Assembly: GCA_026936335.1 (NCBI GenBank)
Contig: JAPMXV010000010.1
Span: forward strand, 186,001 to 250,000
DNA: 64,000 nt
Origin: Mantamonas sphyraenae
Taxonomy: Eukaryota; CRuMs; Mantamonadidae
Direction of reading: 5' to 3'
Positions 48,101 to 58,851 of the stretch are shown piece by piece; positions within the stretch are counted from its first letter, which is position 1; every line of letters starts with the position of its first letter. The notes beneath the pieces were generated by a model, which was not told where the DNA came from, made no database searches, and saw only the letters and a program-made list of their open reading frames with translations. The position numbers were made by a program, and so were the translations under genes.

Positions 48101-51085
48101 CTCCGCAAACGCATCGACGATGTCCGACATCCTACCATCGTCGCTGTCGACACGAATGGTGTATGTCCTGGCGTTCACCACACCGTCCCTGAGCGCCATT
48201 GATGGGCCCGGGGCAGGTGCAGGTGCCGTTTGGTTTGGTTTGTGCTCCGGCACCCGCGTGTTCCTCGCCAGCTCCGTCAAATCGTCCACGGAAGACGCCA
48301 AAGAGTAATCCGCACACAGTTGGCGCATGACATACTTGAGCTGCGTACTGGTCCTTGTTCGCATGGCCGGGCGAACGGATGCCAACGCGAGACGCAGACC
48401 GCCCGAATCGCCCAGAGCCGGGCCCAGCTCGTCGGCGCTGTCGGCGCTGGATGTGGCATATGTGTCCTCACGTGCGCTGGGCATTGCATGTGCCTCTTGC
48501 ATGTCCTCTGTCTGCATCTCATCCGACTCCACTTCGTTTTCCAAGTCCTCTTGCTCCGCCCCGGCTCTTCCGTCGGCCTCCCAGGCCTTTACAAACGCCT
48601 CTTCATCCTGGACATCCTGGACACCATTCTCAAGGTCCTCTGTCTCCATACCCGACTCCACTGCGTCGTCAGCGACCTGGTCCACCTCCCCGGTTTGCAC
48701 ATCTTCGTCATCTGCGCTGGCGTCGGCCTTCCAGACCCTGTATGCCTTGGCGAACGCATCCTCGTCCATGGTGACGTCGTTTTCCCGTTCGTCATCGATT
48801 TGTACCCCCAGCGTCTCGGCCAACAAGGTCACCTGTTCCACCATGCCGCTCCTCGCCTCCTTGATTTCGACATCCGACGCGCGTCCACGAGCAGGTGCTG
48901 TCGGCTCAAGCGTGGAAGCCTGCACGTTGGAATGAATGATTTGGTCCACAGCGTTCTGTACACACCACTTCTGTTGTTGTTCGGCAACGCGCTGTACACA
49001 GTCGCAGATGCGTTCGCGATGGAAGTGGAGAAGGCCCACGGGAGCACGCTGTACAATGGCGCCCGCACAGGTTCCACCCAAAAGCGCATACGTGAAGAAG
49101 CGTGCGTTTGTGCTGTCGTTGCCCATGTGCACCGCTCTCAAATCGACTGTGTTGCCAGCACGGTACTCGTTCCAGTTGTCCTGCCGGCACCAGCCGCACC
49201 GGACGCCTCTCGCCATGAGTGCACAAGCGTCTGCACCCACCACGAGTGCATCTGCGGCGTGCTGAATGGCGCACAGGTTTGCATCGTCTGTTGGCAACAC
49301 ACAAAGGCCCTGGTCCACCCAAACGTTCCCGTCGTCGCTGATCGAAACGCGGTCGTTGTCCGCACTCCTCAGGGTCTCGTACAGCCCACGCAGCCGGTGT
49401 TTTTTGGTGTACGTGTGTACGTGCGCGTCCAGCTCCTGCCGGAATGATGCAGGGATCGCATGGATGGCCGCCAGAACCAAATCCATCCCCGCCTCCTCGA
49501 CGCTGCCTTCCTTGGCGCTGCCATCCTCCACGCCGCCGAGTATGAAGTGGTCGAACCCAGCAACTTCAATGTCGTCGGCAAAGCGCTGGACAAGCGGACG
49601 CACGGACCGGACAAGTTTAGCCAGGGTGGCCGTTTCTGCGAACGCGGCTGAGACAAAGCTCCACGTCCTCACCGGACGGCCCTCAGGTGGTGTGGTACAT
49701 TCCAGTGGGACGTACGTGGTCATACCCTCGGGTGACATGCGAGCGAGCGCCTCGACGATGTCATCGCCACTGGAATTTTCGTTCAGCTGCTGATCGAGAG
49801 CATCGCCGCCGTTGGTCAGCACAACGGCGTTGTAGTCCCCCAATGTTGCTGGTTTCGGTGCAGGAAGAGGCACGCGAGCACCAGCTTGACCGTAAGGCTT
49901 GGCACGCTTCGCCGTTGATGCTTCGGGGGCGAAAGAGGCGTTGGCGTGTCCCGGCTTGATGTGAAACGAAGGACAGGAATCGCTTGTTCGGCCTATCATA
50001 CGAGCGCTGTATGTTCGGCCAAAGTGCTTCCCCACGTACCTGGCCACCTCTTTGGCAGAGAGCCTCGCCGCAGCAAGTGTGCACTCACACGCGTCGCCCT
50101 TGCGGGCTACTTCAATGCACAGCGCATACTCAGACATTGCGTAGACGCGGCCACCGTGAATGAGAGATGCCTTCAGCAAGTGGCTGATGCTGAGCCAGCA
50201 CAGGTCATCGTTTCGCCGCGAGCGTGAGCGTGTTTGCTTGAGAAAAGGCCAGACCTGGGTTGTGAACCGCTTGCGTGCTTCCTTGGCGCGTCTCAGCAAC
50301 GTGGGGCTGGCTTGGCATTTTGTGGTACTGATGTGATGCAGAAACTCCGTCTGCTCGGGGTACTGCACCCTCGCCTGCGCCCACCGTTTGGGCTGCTTTT
50401 TCTGCGTGCCTTCGCCAGTTTTGAGCGCCGTGTACATCTGCCGTGCTTGATCTGTTCGAATGTCGTTGAGAAAGTGTGTGCGTACAAAGCGGTGTTTGCT
50501 CCGTTGCCTGGTGGGCCTTCTAGGTTTGACGGTGTGCCACGAGGAGGAAACCCAATCTGACTCCGGCTCGACCTGGATATCGGTATCCATGGGGTCTTTC
50601 GTGACCGTGTCTTTGCCTTTGCTGTCTGCCTCAGTTTGCTGACGAGTGTGTGTGTGTGTGTGTGTCGTGAGGGGTCCCACACGTGTGTGAGCCGCAGCAA
50701 ACGGAATTGAGTGAGGCGGAATTCAACCTACTCGCCCGTTGCCACTTCTGCTCGAGGAGGAGGAGGCTGAAGACGTTGAACGAGATGCACGGCCTCGACG
50801 GCCTCGGGATGCGCTGCGGGATGCACGGGATGCGCGACCTCCCCTGGAATGTGTCTCTTGGTTCTGTACACGTTGCCGTTTCTGCTGTCGCCACTCCAAC
50901 GTTTGCCTGCTCCTTCGTTCACGTCTATTTTCCCGAGCCTCAACGCTACGCGGTGAATGAGATACCTCATCCCGTGTGTCTTCATCGTCTCGACCCCTCT
51001 TGCCGCCCTCATCACACAGCAGCAAGAGAACCAACATGAAGAAGAACCAACGGAAGCGCATGTTGTTTTGGCGACCACGGCGCAT
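45164..51085 (-). CDS. Fanzor/TnpB-like putative RNA-guided nuclease, very large
   Basis: Exon 2 (50638-45164) is one 1,825-codon frame. Exon 1 (51085-50732) joins it in phase 0 across a 92-nt intron (GTAGGT...GTCAG), giving about 1,942 residues. Numbered from the in-frame Met at 50680, a C-terminal RuvC nuclease is visible: motif I GIPVIGMDPN (Asp about 1560, codon 46003-46001), a motif II region LLAFGNGGFS without its usual Glu, then VVTREAYTSALCREC (Glu about 1753) leading into a Cys4 finger (CREC ... CARC), and motif III HKDTDAAVTI (Asp about 1797). This order matches TnpB and the eukaryotic Fanzors, which cut DNA guided by an RNA from their own 3' end. The first 1,500 residues, with an acidic block and a Lys/Glu coiled coil, match no family I know; Fanzors are usually 500-1,000 residues. 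No transposase, terminal repeat or target duplication is seen. Confidence 0.68.
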
Positions 51086-51699
51086 AGTCGAGCAGTCACT
51101 CGTACATTCTCATTCCAACGTGTAGGGTGGCGTTGACAACATTCATTTCGGTGTCCCAGGGTCCTCGCGGCTCTTGCGAGGAATCGTTCTGCAAACACAT
51201 CGAGCTTGTTCAACATGGTGCACTTACGCATGATCGAACCGTAAGAACCCGCAGAAGAGCGAAATCATGTCTTGGTGAACATTCTATGTGTTTCTGGGCG
51301 TTGTTCTCAAGGGTGGAGCCACGTTCACGCTCAATTGCAACCGGCTGCGCACAGTGTTCAAATGCAACCCCCACAATGGCAAGGACAAAGTGCATCCCAA
51401 GGGCACCGCGCACGTACGTCGTTGCATGGGAGCAGGTGCGGCCTGCTTTGAAACGAAACGGAGAGAACGTGGTCCGAGAGGTGCTGCGAAGCATCACCGA
51501 GCTCAAAATGCCGGACGGCAGGATGAGTGCAAAGACGGAAAATTTGGGAGATGCCAAAACGCAGGTTTTGTTGGGAATGTGTGGGAACGTGACAGTGACG
51601 ACACTGGAGCTGCGAACGGAAGCGAACAGCCTGAAAATTCATTCCTGCACCTTGCAAACAACGATCGAGAGAGGAGGAGTTCATTCCTGTGCACCTTGC
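51086..51699. other. Intergenic region between the Fanzor-like and kelch genes
   Basis: 614 bp holding the presumed promoter of the Fanzor-like gene. A plus-strand frame from ATG 51376 reads like ordinary protein for about 100 codons, but it has no stop before it enters the kelch gene antisense, and no obvious donor. I therefore do not call it a gene. No terminal inverted repeat or RNA gene is seen. Confidence 0.4.
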
Positions 51700-53615
51700 T
51701 CAACCGCTGTGCGTGGCCGCCTCGGCATCCGCAGCATCCATCTTGTCGTAAAAGGTGGCGACGGAAGAGAGATCGACGGTGTTGAGGTTCTTGAGCTGGG
51801 ACTCGTCCTCGGAGGCACCTCCGAAAATGACGAGGAGGTTGTCCGGGGTCAGGACGACGTCGTGGCCCGAGCGACCGAGGGACGGGGTGCCAGACACGTC
51901 GTAGACGCGGTTCCACTGCTTCTTGCTGGTGTTGTAGAAGGAGACAGAGTTGTCGTAGCCCCAGCTGTTCTCGCCGCCAAAGGTGACGAGGACGTTGCCG
52001 TTGAAGGTGGTTGCGGTGTGGGTGCTGATGTTGTCAAAGACACTCTCGTAGGGACCGGCCCACTCCATGGTCTTGGTGTTGAGCACGTACAGCTGGTTGG
52101 AGTAGTTCTTTCCAAACAGACCCGAGCTGACACCTCCGTACACGTACATAAACTCGTCGACGAGGTTGGCGGTGTGGTAAGCCAGCGGGCTCGGGGCCGG
52201 ACCAGAGATCTTGACGTCGCGCATGTCCACCCACGCGTTGTTGTTTGTGTCAAACAGGGCCAAGTTGTCCAGGTAGATCTCTTCGCCCGAGAGGGTGGAC
52301 AGACCGCCATGGAAGAGGATGATGCCGTGGTCCTTGTTCAGGGCAGCAGCGTGGCCGAAACGTGCCGTCATGGGCTCGCCCGTGACCTCGACCACATTCC
52401 ACTCCAGCTCCTCCTTGCTGGTGTCCAGCACGTACATGTTGTCGTCGGCAGCCGAGCCCAGCTCGTTCAGGCCGCCAAACACGTACAGGTTGTTGCCCAC
52501 AAGGGTGGCCGTGTGCGAATGGCGCGGCGACGGCACAGAGCCGCTCTGCTCGCAGCGTGTCCACGTGTACGACTCTGTGTGCGATGGGAGAAGGAGGAGG
52601 AGGGACGGGAGAGAGATGTCAGTCAACCACTTGAGACGAATACCCAACCCAGCACGAGGATGAGCACATACCCAAGTCCAGCTTGTAAATCTGGTTGGAA
52701 CAGTCGCCGTTGCTGCGCACACCGCCAAACAGGAGCACAGTGGTGTCGTTGATGAGCGTGAGGGTGTGGTGCTTGCGTTCGGTGGGGATGGCTCCCTGGA
52801 CCTCGGGTGCGTCCCACTTGAGGACCACTGTGCAGGTGGACGGTCGCGGTGAGTCACATGGTGGGTGTCAGTACGGTCCAACTGTGCACACAACAACGAG
52901 CACAGACAGCCGGCAAAAAGCAAGCAAACGCACCTTCGGCCTTTCGGCGCGGGCGCCAGTTGAACATGCGCTGCACAACCTCTGCCTTGGCTGTGTGTGT
53001 GGTGTGACGTGTGAGTGACGTGTGCACAGAGTGCGCTTGTGCGATGGCCGGACTCGACTTTGTTGCCGCCGTAGCTCGCCCGAGGCGAATTGGCACAGAG
53101 AGGGGAAAATTGGCAAACGGGCAGCCCCTGGCACACCTCTCTGGCATCACCAGAGTTGTGTGCGACCCGTGTACGCAGACAGGATGTGGACTTGGCCCTG
53201 TGTGTGTGGCTTGGCATGGACGCGCTGGGAAAAGAGCAACCACGTACGGCGAATGAAATACTGGGTCTCGCCCTTGAGCGGGATCATGGTCTTGCCGTCG
53301 ATGTCCAACGGGATAATCACGCCCTCGTTGTCCACAAGCAGGGCGTTGGCACCGAACGTGCCGTTGACCGCCAGCTGGCCGGCGTCGTCCACGTAAACGT
53401 CTTGTCCAGAAATGTTGACGGTGGTCCTGGAGTGTGACAACGGCAAGCAGAGTGGGCAGAGTGGGTGTGCCGAATCGTGCTCTTTCGTGTCAGTGCTTTC
53501 CCTCTCCATTCCACCCTCTACTGCCCTTTCCGTCAAGGTGTGCATGCGCCCAACCTGCCCCTCTCTGTGCTGTGACAGCCTCTGTGGTCTTCCCCGGTGT
53601 GGTGGAAACGTACAT
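51700..53615 (-). CDS. Kelch-repeat beta-propeller protein
   Basis: Coding exons 53426-53248, 52990-52934, 52827-52672 and 52574-51700 join in phase. The start codon itself is split: AT at 53615-53614, G at 53426. The protein is 422 residues. A 90-residue N-terminal region precedes about six kelch blades, each with paired Gly after a hydrophobic run (TTVLLFGGVRSNG, NNLYVFGGLNELG, GIILFHGGLS, EFMYVYGGVSSG, NVLVTFGGENSWG, NLLVIFGGASEDE) and the R/PxxRxxH-type turn (PSPRHSHTATLVG, RFGHAAAL, GRSGHDVVL). Such stand-alone propellers bind protein partners, often as substrate receptors or cytoskeletal adaptors. No BTB or F-box is present, so the partner is unknown. Compact introns carry CTGACAC branch points. 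Confidence 0.85.
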
Positions 53616-53750
53616 GATGAAATGGGGTGGTTACAGTAGAGCAGAGCTCGCACCTGCTCCCCAACCCAACAATGCATGGAAGGACTCCATTCACCACCAC
53701 CAAACAACAACAGTCGATACTAGCGATCTGCACATCCTTTCCTGCTTCAT

Positions 53751-55232
53751 TTACTCGGCATTCTCGGCGAAAAAGTCCTTGCAAGTCTGGACCACATAGT
53801 CGCGCTGTTCCTGAGTGAGCTCGGGGAAGATGGGCAGCGAGAGGAGCTGAGGGGCAGCCTCGGTGGCCACGGGCAGCTTGTCGGTGAAGTGCTCGAGGTT
53901 CTTGTAGCAGCCGAGCTTGTGGATGGGGATCGGGTAGTGGATGCCCGCGCCGACGCCACGCTCGTTCAGGTAGTCCTTGATGGCGTCACGGTGCTTGGTG
54001 CGCACGACATACAGATGCCACACGGGGTCGGCCCAGTCCGAGGTGGTGGGCAGCACAAAGTCGCCCACGCCCTCCAACTGCTTGTTGTAGTCGGCGGCAC
54101 TCTCCTTGCGGCTGTTGTTCCAGTCGTCCATGTACTTGAGCTTGACATCGAGCACGGCGGCCTGCACAGTGTCCAGGCGCGAATTGCCGCCCTCGCTGTC
54201 GTGGTGGTACTTGACCTTGGAGCCCCAGTTGCGCCAGAGACGAATCTTCTCGGCGAGCTCAGTGTTGTTGGTCACCACACAGCCGGCGTCACCGTATGCA
54301 CCCAGGTTCTTGCCCGGATAGAAGGAAAAGGTGCCCATGTCACCAAAGGTGCCGATGCGCTTGCCCTTGTACTCTGCGCCGTGGGCCTGCGAGCAGTCCT
54401 CGATGACCAGCAGGTTGTACTTCTTGGCAATCTCCAGAATCGGGTCCATGTCAGCCGGGTGGCCGTACAGGTGCACCTGTGTGTGGTCAATCCGTGTGCG
54501 CCGATGTCCACAGCAGGGCGTGCGTGCAATGAGCAGTGTCAGCAGGCCGTATGTGCACCAGGAGTCCGGAAAGAGGGCTTCCGGGACGCGGGCTCCCGTG
54601 AGCCGACCGTTTCCGGAAACAACGCGGGCAAAAAACGTACAGGGATGATGGCCTTGGTCTTGTCGGTGATGGCCTCCTCGAGCTTGCTCACGTCCATCAT
54701 CATGTTGTCCTCGCAGCAGTCGACCTGAGAGTGGGCGCCCGTGGTGTCAGCATGCCTGTCTGTTGCGTGGGTCGGGGAAACGTGGCGCACGAGGCTACAC
54801 GGACAAAAGGCAAAACGCAGCACCCGGCCTCGCTGCAGCCAAATCCAGCATGCAGCATGCACACACACACACACACACACGCTCTCCAACCTGCCCCACG
54901 CGCTCACTTACCAGCACAATGTCGGCGTCGCAGTTCGAGGCACCCTGGCAGGTGGCCACAAAGGTGTTGGCTTGCGTGATGACCTCGTCACCTGCGGTGA
55001 CGCCCGCAGCCCAGCAGGCGATCTCGATGGCGTCGGTTCCGTTTCCCACACCAATGCAGTGGTCCACACCCACCCACTTGGCAAAGTTATCCTCAAAGGT
55101 TTTCATCTGCGGACCCTGGATGAAGGCGCACGAGTCGATCACCTCGTGGATCGCCGCGTCCACCTCTTCCTTGATCACGTTGTAGTTGGCCTTCAGGTCA
55201 ACGAGCGGAATGTTCATCTTTGCGCTGGACAT
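53751..55232 (-). CDS. DegT/DnrJ/EryC1/StrS-family sugar aminotransferase
   Basis: A PLP-dependent enzyme that transfers an amino group to a keto sugar-nucleotide. Exons 55232-54912, 54724-54641 and 54476-53751 join in phase 0; 376 residues, the normal family length. Visible motifs: [10 protein letters not shown] near the start, [12 protein letters not shown] for the PLP phosphate, [32 protein letters not shown] (Asp and Gln contacting PLP), [15 protein letters not shown] with the Schiff-base Lys, and [13 protein letters not shown]. The family is mainly bacterial, working in O-antigen, antibiotic or surface-sugar synthesis. In a eukaryote it implies amino-sugar-decorated glycans and possible acquisition by transfer, though its three introns and codon style look native. 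Which sugar it uses cannot be read from sequence. Confidence 0.92.
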
Positions 55233-55453
55233 CTTGATTCGTAGGGGGGTTGTTTTGCGTTCGGTGTGCACACAAGTGGTCCACCCGGCGCATCGCAACC
55301 CCGAGCGTTTTTGTGGGCCCAATTTCCACCAGACTGGGGCAGAATTTGGCGGCACCCCACAAAACACCCCATGTGTGTTGTCTGTGGACACCAGTGTGTA
55401 CCCATGAGCCTGCATGCACGCGCTTGGGCAAACAACGTTTTTCCGCACTCTCC
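55233..55453. promoter_or_regulatory. Divergent promoter region, aminotransferase / PHAF1
   Basis: 221 bp between divergent ATGs. It holds several T/G-rich runs and a TTTGGCGG element at about 55345. No TATA box or RNA gene is evident. Confidence 0.35.
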
Positions 55454-58173
55454 ATGCTCGACCTCGTGATTGTGCCCAAGGAGGGCACGGACCAGTTCCA
55501 GATCGGCATGACAATGGCCGACGTCATCACCAAGTTGCAGAACAACCCAAAAAAGTACACTCGGGTGGAGGTGCGCTACTTGGATGCGCAACCGTTTGCC
55601 ACGTACATCACCCTCAGGTTGCCCGAGGACGGCTTCCAGCTCAAGTTTGACCCCATTTCCCAGCGGTTGGTCGTCGTGGAGGTGTATGACCTGAGCCTGG
55701 TCAAGATCATCTACGATGGGGCCGTGCTTTCCGGTCCCGAGATTCCCGCCACCTTCCGCAAAGTCTTTGACCTCTTCAAGATTGCCAGTCCGGGCGACTA
55801 CGACCCACAGCGACACGTGTACAACCAACACTATGGCGTAAGTGACTGTGTGCTCCCTGCAACGGTGTGCATGGATCTGCCGCCTGCCCACCGTCCAACG
55901 TCAAAGGAAAATGGCCACGCGTTTGCGTCAGCGCTGTCCCACGCCTCGCCGCAACCCTACACACTGCTGACCAATCACACACTTGCCCACTTGCACTGCA
56001 CATCGCCGCACAGGGGATTACCTTTGTGTTTCCCATCCCAGAGGAGTTTGACGAGCTGTACCGGAATCCGGAACAAGGTGGGTGTCGGGTGTTTGGGCGA
56101 CACGAGAGTGAGCGAGGGAGTGCGGCTGACACGCAGGCACACACGCTTCAGAGATGCCCACCAAGCTGCCAGACGGCACCATTCCGTGTGCCTCACGCAT
56201 TTGTGTGTACAATGGACGCTATGAACGGCCCGTGCTGCCTAGGTTGTCGGCCAAAAACACGCTGTACTTTGAGCCGGTGGAAGTCGAGGTTGGTTTTCCT
56301 CCTGCACGCGTACGCCCATCCCGTCCCAGCAGCACAGCTCTGACACACCCATGCATACACACACCACCTCCCCCGTTTGCAGCTGGGCAAGGGAGTGCAC
56401 TTTACCAAACGCAAAGTGTGGCTGCGCTTTGGTGACGACGTGCAGAGTGCACTGCGCAGTCTCGGCGCACCCGAGTCTGTGTATTACAAACATGTGAGTG
56501 TTGTGGAAAGTGATGTGTGAGGGCCATGCGGGGCAAGGGAGGATGAGAGACGTGAACACACTGCTCACACATCCACACAGATTGCTAGCGTGGCGAGCGG
56601 AGGCAAGGTGGACAGCGACGACTACGTCACACCGCGCGCAGACTACTTTTTCAACTACTACACCCTGGGCATGGACATCCTCATGGACGGATACACACAC
56701 ACCATCAAGAAGTTTGTGCTGCACACCAACCTGCCAGGCCATTACGACTTTAACCGCTACCGAAAGTGCAACTTTTTCCTCAAGGTGCCCTCGTACGTCA
56801 AGGACAAAGTGCGACAGCAGTCCTCTTCCTCTTCCTCTTCCTCTTCCTCCTCCTCTTCCGCCCAGTCTGGCAGTGACTTTGTGCACGCAGACGAGCACTG
56901 GAGCAGGGTGCAGGAACAGTTTGGCGACGCCGGCCCGCCGCTGATGAAGAGCGCCAGCGAAAAGAACCCGTTCAACCAGACCAAGTTTTACATCTACACC
57001 CACGTGGTGTTTGAGATTGTGGTCAAGAACGGCCACATCTCCTCAGTCAGCCTGTTCAAGGATGCCGACGGCGAGGCGGCTGAAAAGCTTGCCGTGTCGG
57101 AGGCCGCAACGGCCTCAGGCAAGGGGAAGGAGACAGTGTCTGGCACGGACAACACCACACACACGCATAGCAGTAGCAGCAACAACAACACGGCCACGGT
57201 TGCCATCGAGGAGTACACAGGGACACAGGAGAGCAACAGCACCACCAGCAGCAGCATCACGTCTCACGAGCCCATCACCCTTGTGCGAAGGACAACCGGC
57301 AACACAGGCAGCAGCAGAACGACATCCACGACGACGACGACGACGGCAGCGGCGGCGGCGCAGGATGCCGATGTACAGAACGGTGGCAGCGACGCAGGGT
57401 TTGTCTTTGGAGCAAACAGCAACAGCAACAACGGCGGCACGGGCACGGGCACAACAACAACAACAGCCAGTGTGACCGTGGGACAACCATCCACACACTC
57501 CATCACAGACAGGGTCGAACAAACCATGCTCGACGTCGCCTCGGCGTTGCCTGATTCTCGGGGCAGCGGGACTCGGACATTCGCCGGCCTCAGCACCAGT
57601 GACGCTGGCACCACGTCCAACACCATGACCACCACACACACATTGCAGACTCATAGCCTCGACAACGACGACGATACGGAAGGCCGCCGCGACGAAAGCC
57701 CCGAAGCAAACTTGGTCAGCCTTGGCAGCAGCCCGGAACCTCAGTCAGGCAACTTGCAGGGGGCGTGGAGCACTCGGTCAGGCTCATCGCTGTTTGAGAC
57801 CACAAACAACAATGGCACTGGCGGCGATGCCAACAACGATGAAAGCGGGCCGGCCATTGTGTGGCAGACCGACGAGGGCATGACCCTTCTGCCGTCTGCA
57901 TCCTCGCACGACGACGACGGCGATGCATACGGACAGGGCACATCCGAACCCACCACGCCTGTGTTTGTGGTGGACGACGACGCCCTGGGCGACTTTGACA
58001 ACGACGACGGCTTCGAGCCGGTCTCTGCGCCGCGTGGACGCCGTCGCATCAACAGCGGCGAAGGAGAGCGCACACAATGGCCCCGCGTCGGTGACTTTAC
58101 CTTTACCTTTCGCACAGCGTCCACACAGAATGACTGGGAACACTTGCCAAGGGAGAGCGAGGATGCGGAGTAG
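55454..58173 (+). CDS. PHAF1 / UPF0183 family protein (phagophore-associated), C-terminally extended
   Basis: Five exons, 55454-55837, 56014-56077, 56152-56288, 56383-56493 and 56581-58173, join in phase; 762 residues against about 420 for the animal and plant proteins. The start MLDLVIVPKEGTDQFQIGM and blocks LPEDGFQLKFDPISQRLVV, VYDLSLVKIIYDG, and DYFFNYYTLGMDILMDGYTH, KKFVLHTNLPGHYDFN, CNFFLKVP track the family (human C16orf70). The human protein binds PtdIns3P-rich phagophore membranes with BCAS3 during autophagy. A Ser run (about 56822-56860) is inserted in the conserved part. About 370 residues from 57060 on are disordered Thr/Ser/Asn/Asp-rich sequence absent from the relatives. The BEACH and FYVE genes in the window touch the same pathway. 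Confidence 0.85.
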
Positions 58174-58225
58174 CCGCCAAGGCAAAAGAAATCCAACCCA
58201 TTGTGATCAAGCACACCGTAGCATC

Positions 58226-58811
58226 ATGAGTTCCAGTGTGATTTCGTTGCCCTATCTCATCCGTGTTGTGCGAGCGTACGACCTACCGGCCGCAGACCGC
58301 AACGGGTTGTCCGACCCGTTTGTCAAGCTCATGCTGTGCAACAGCAGCCCCGAACAGACCTACACCACCAAAGTCATCGACAAGACAGTGGAGCCCGAAT
58401 GGGACGAAGAATTCAAGTTGTACGTTGCCGAGAGGACCACACCACCGGGAAACGGCGTGCAGACCCGAGTCCGCACGCACTCACACTCACACACATGGCC
58501 CACACTCAACCGCCACCGGTGATGGTGACACAATCACACACACACACACACACACACACAACTTCTTGCGCACACAGCATTGTGTTTGCGGGCGAGGCTG
58601 TGGAAAGCATGATCCAAGTGTCGGTGTACGACAAAGATTGGAACGGCAAAGACTACCTGGGCGGCGTCAAGGTGGATCTGGCGCCCATTGTGGCGGACGG
58701 AAAGGAGCATCACTTCTGCGAGTACCAACTGCGTGACAAAGAACACAACCCAAGTGGCGTCATTGTGCTCAGTTTCACGCCCATCAAACGCAAGAGCAAA
58801 CACACCAGCCG

Positions 58812-58851
<40 letters not shown>

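Noticed and set aside
45164-51085. Terminal inverted repeats or target-site duplication around the Fanzor-like gene
   Set aside because: I compared both flanks by eye and found only a weak partial match near 51066, inside coding sequence; not convincing.
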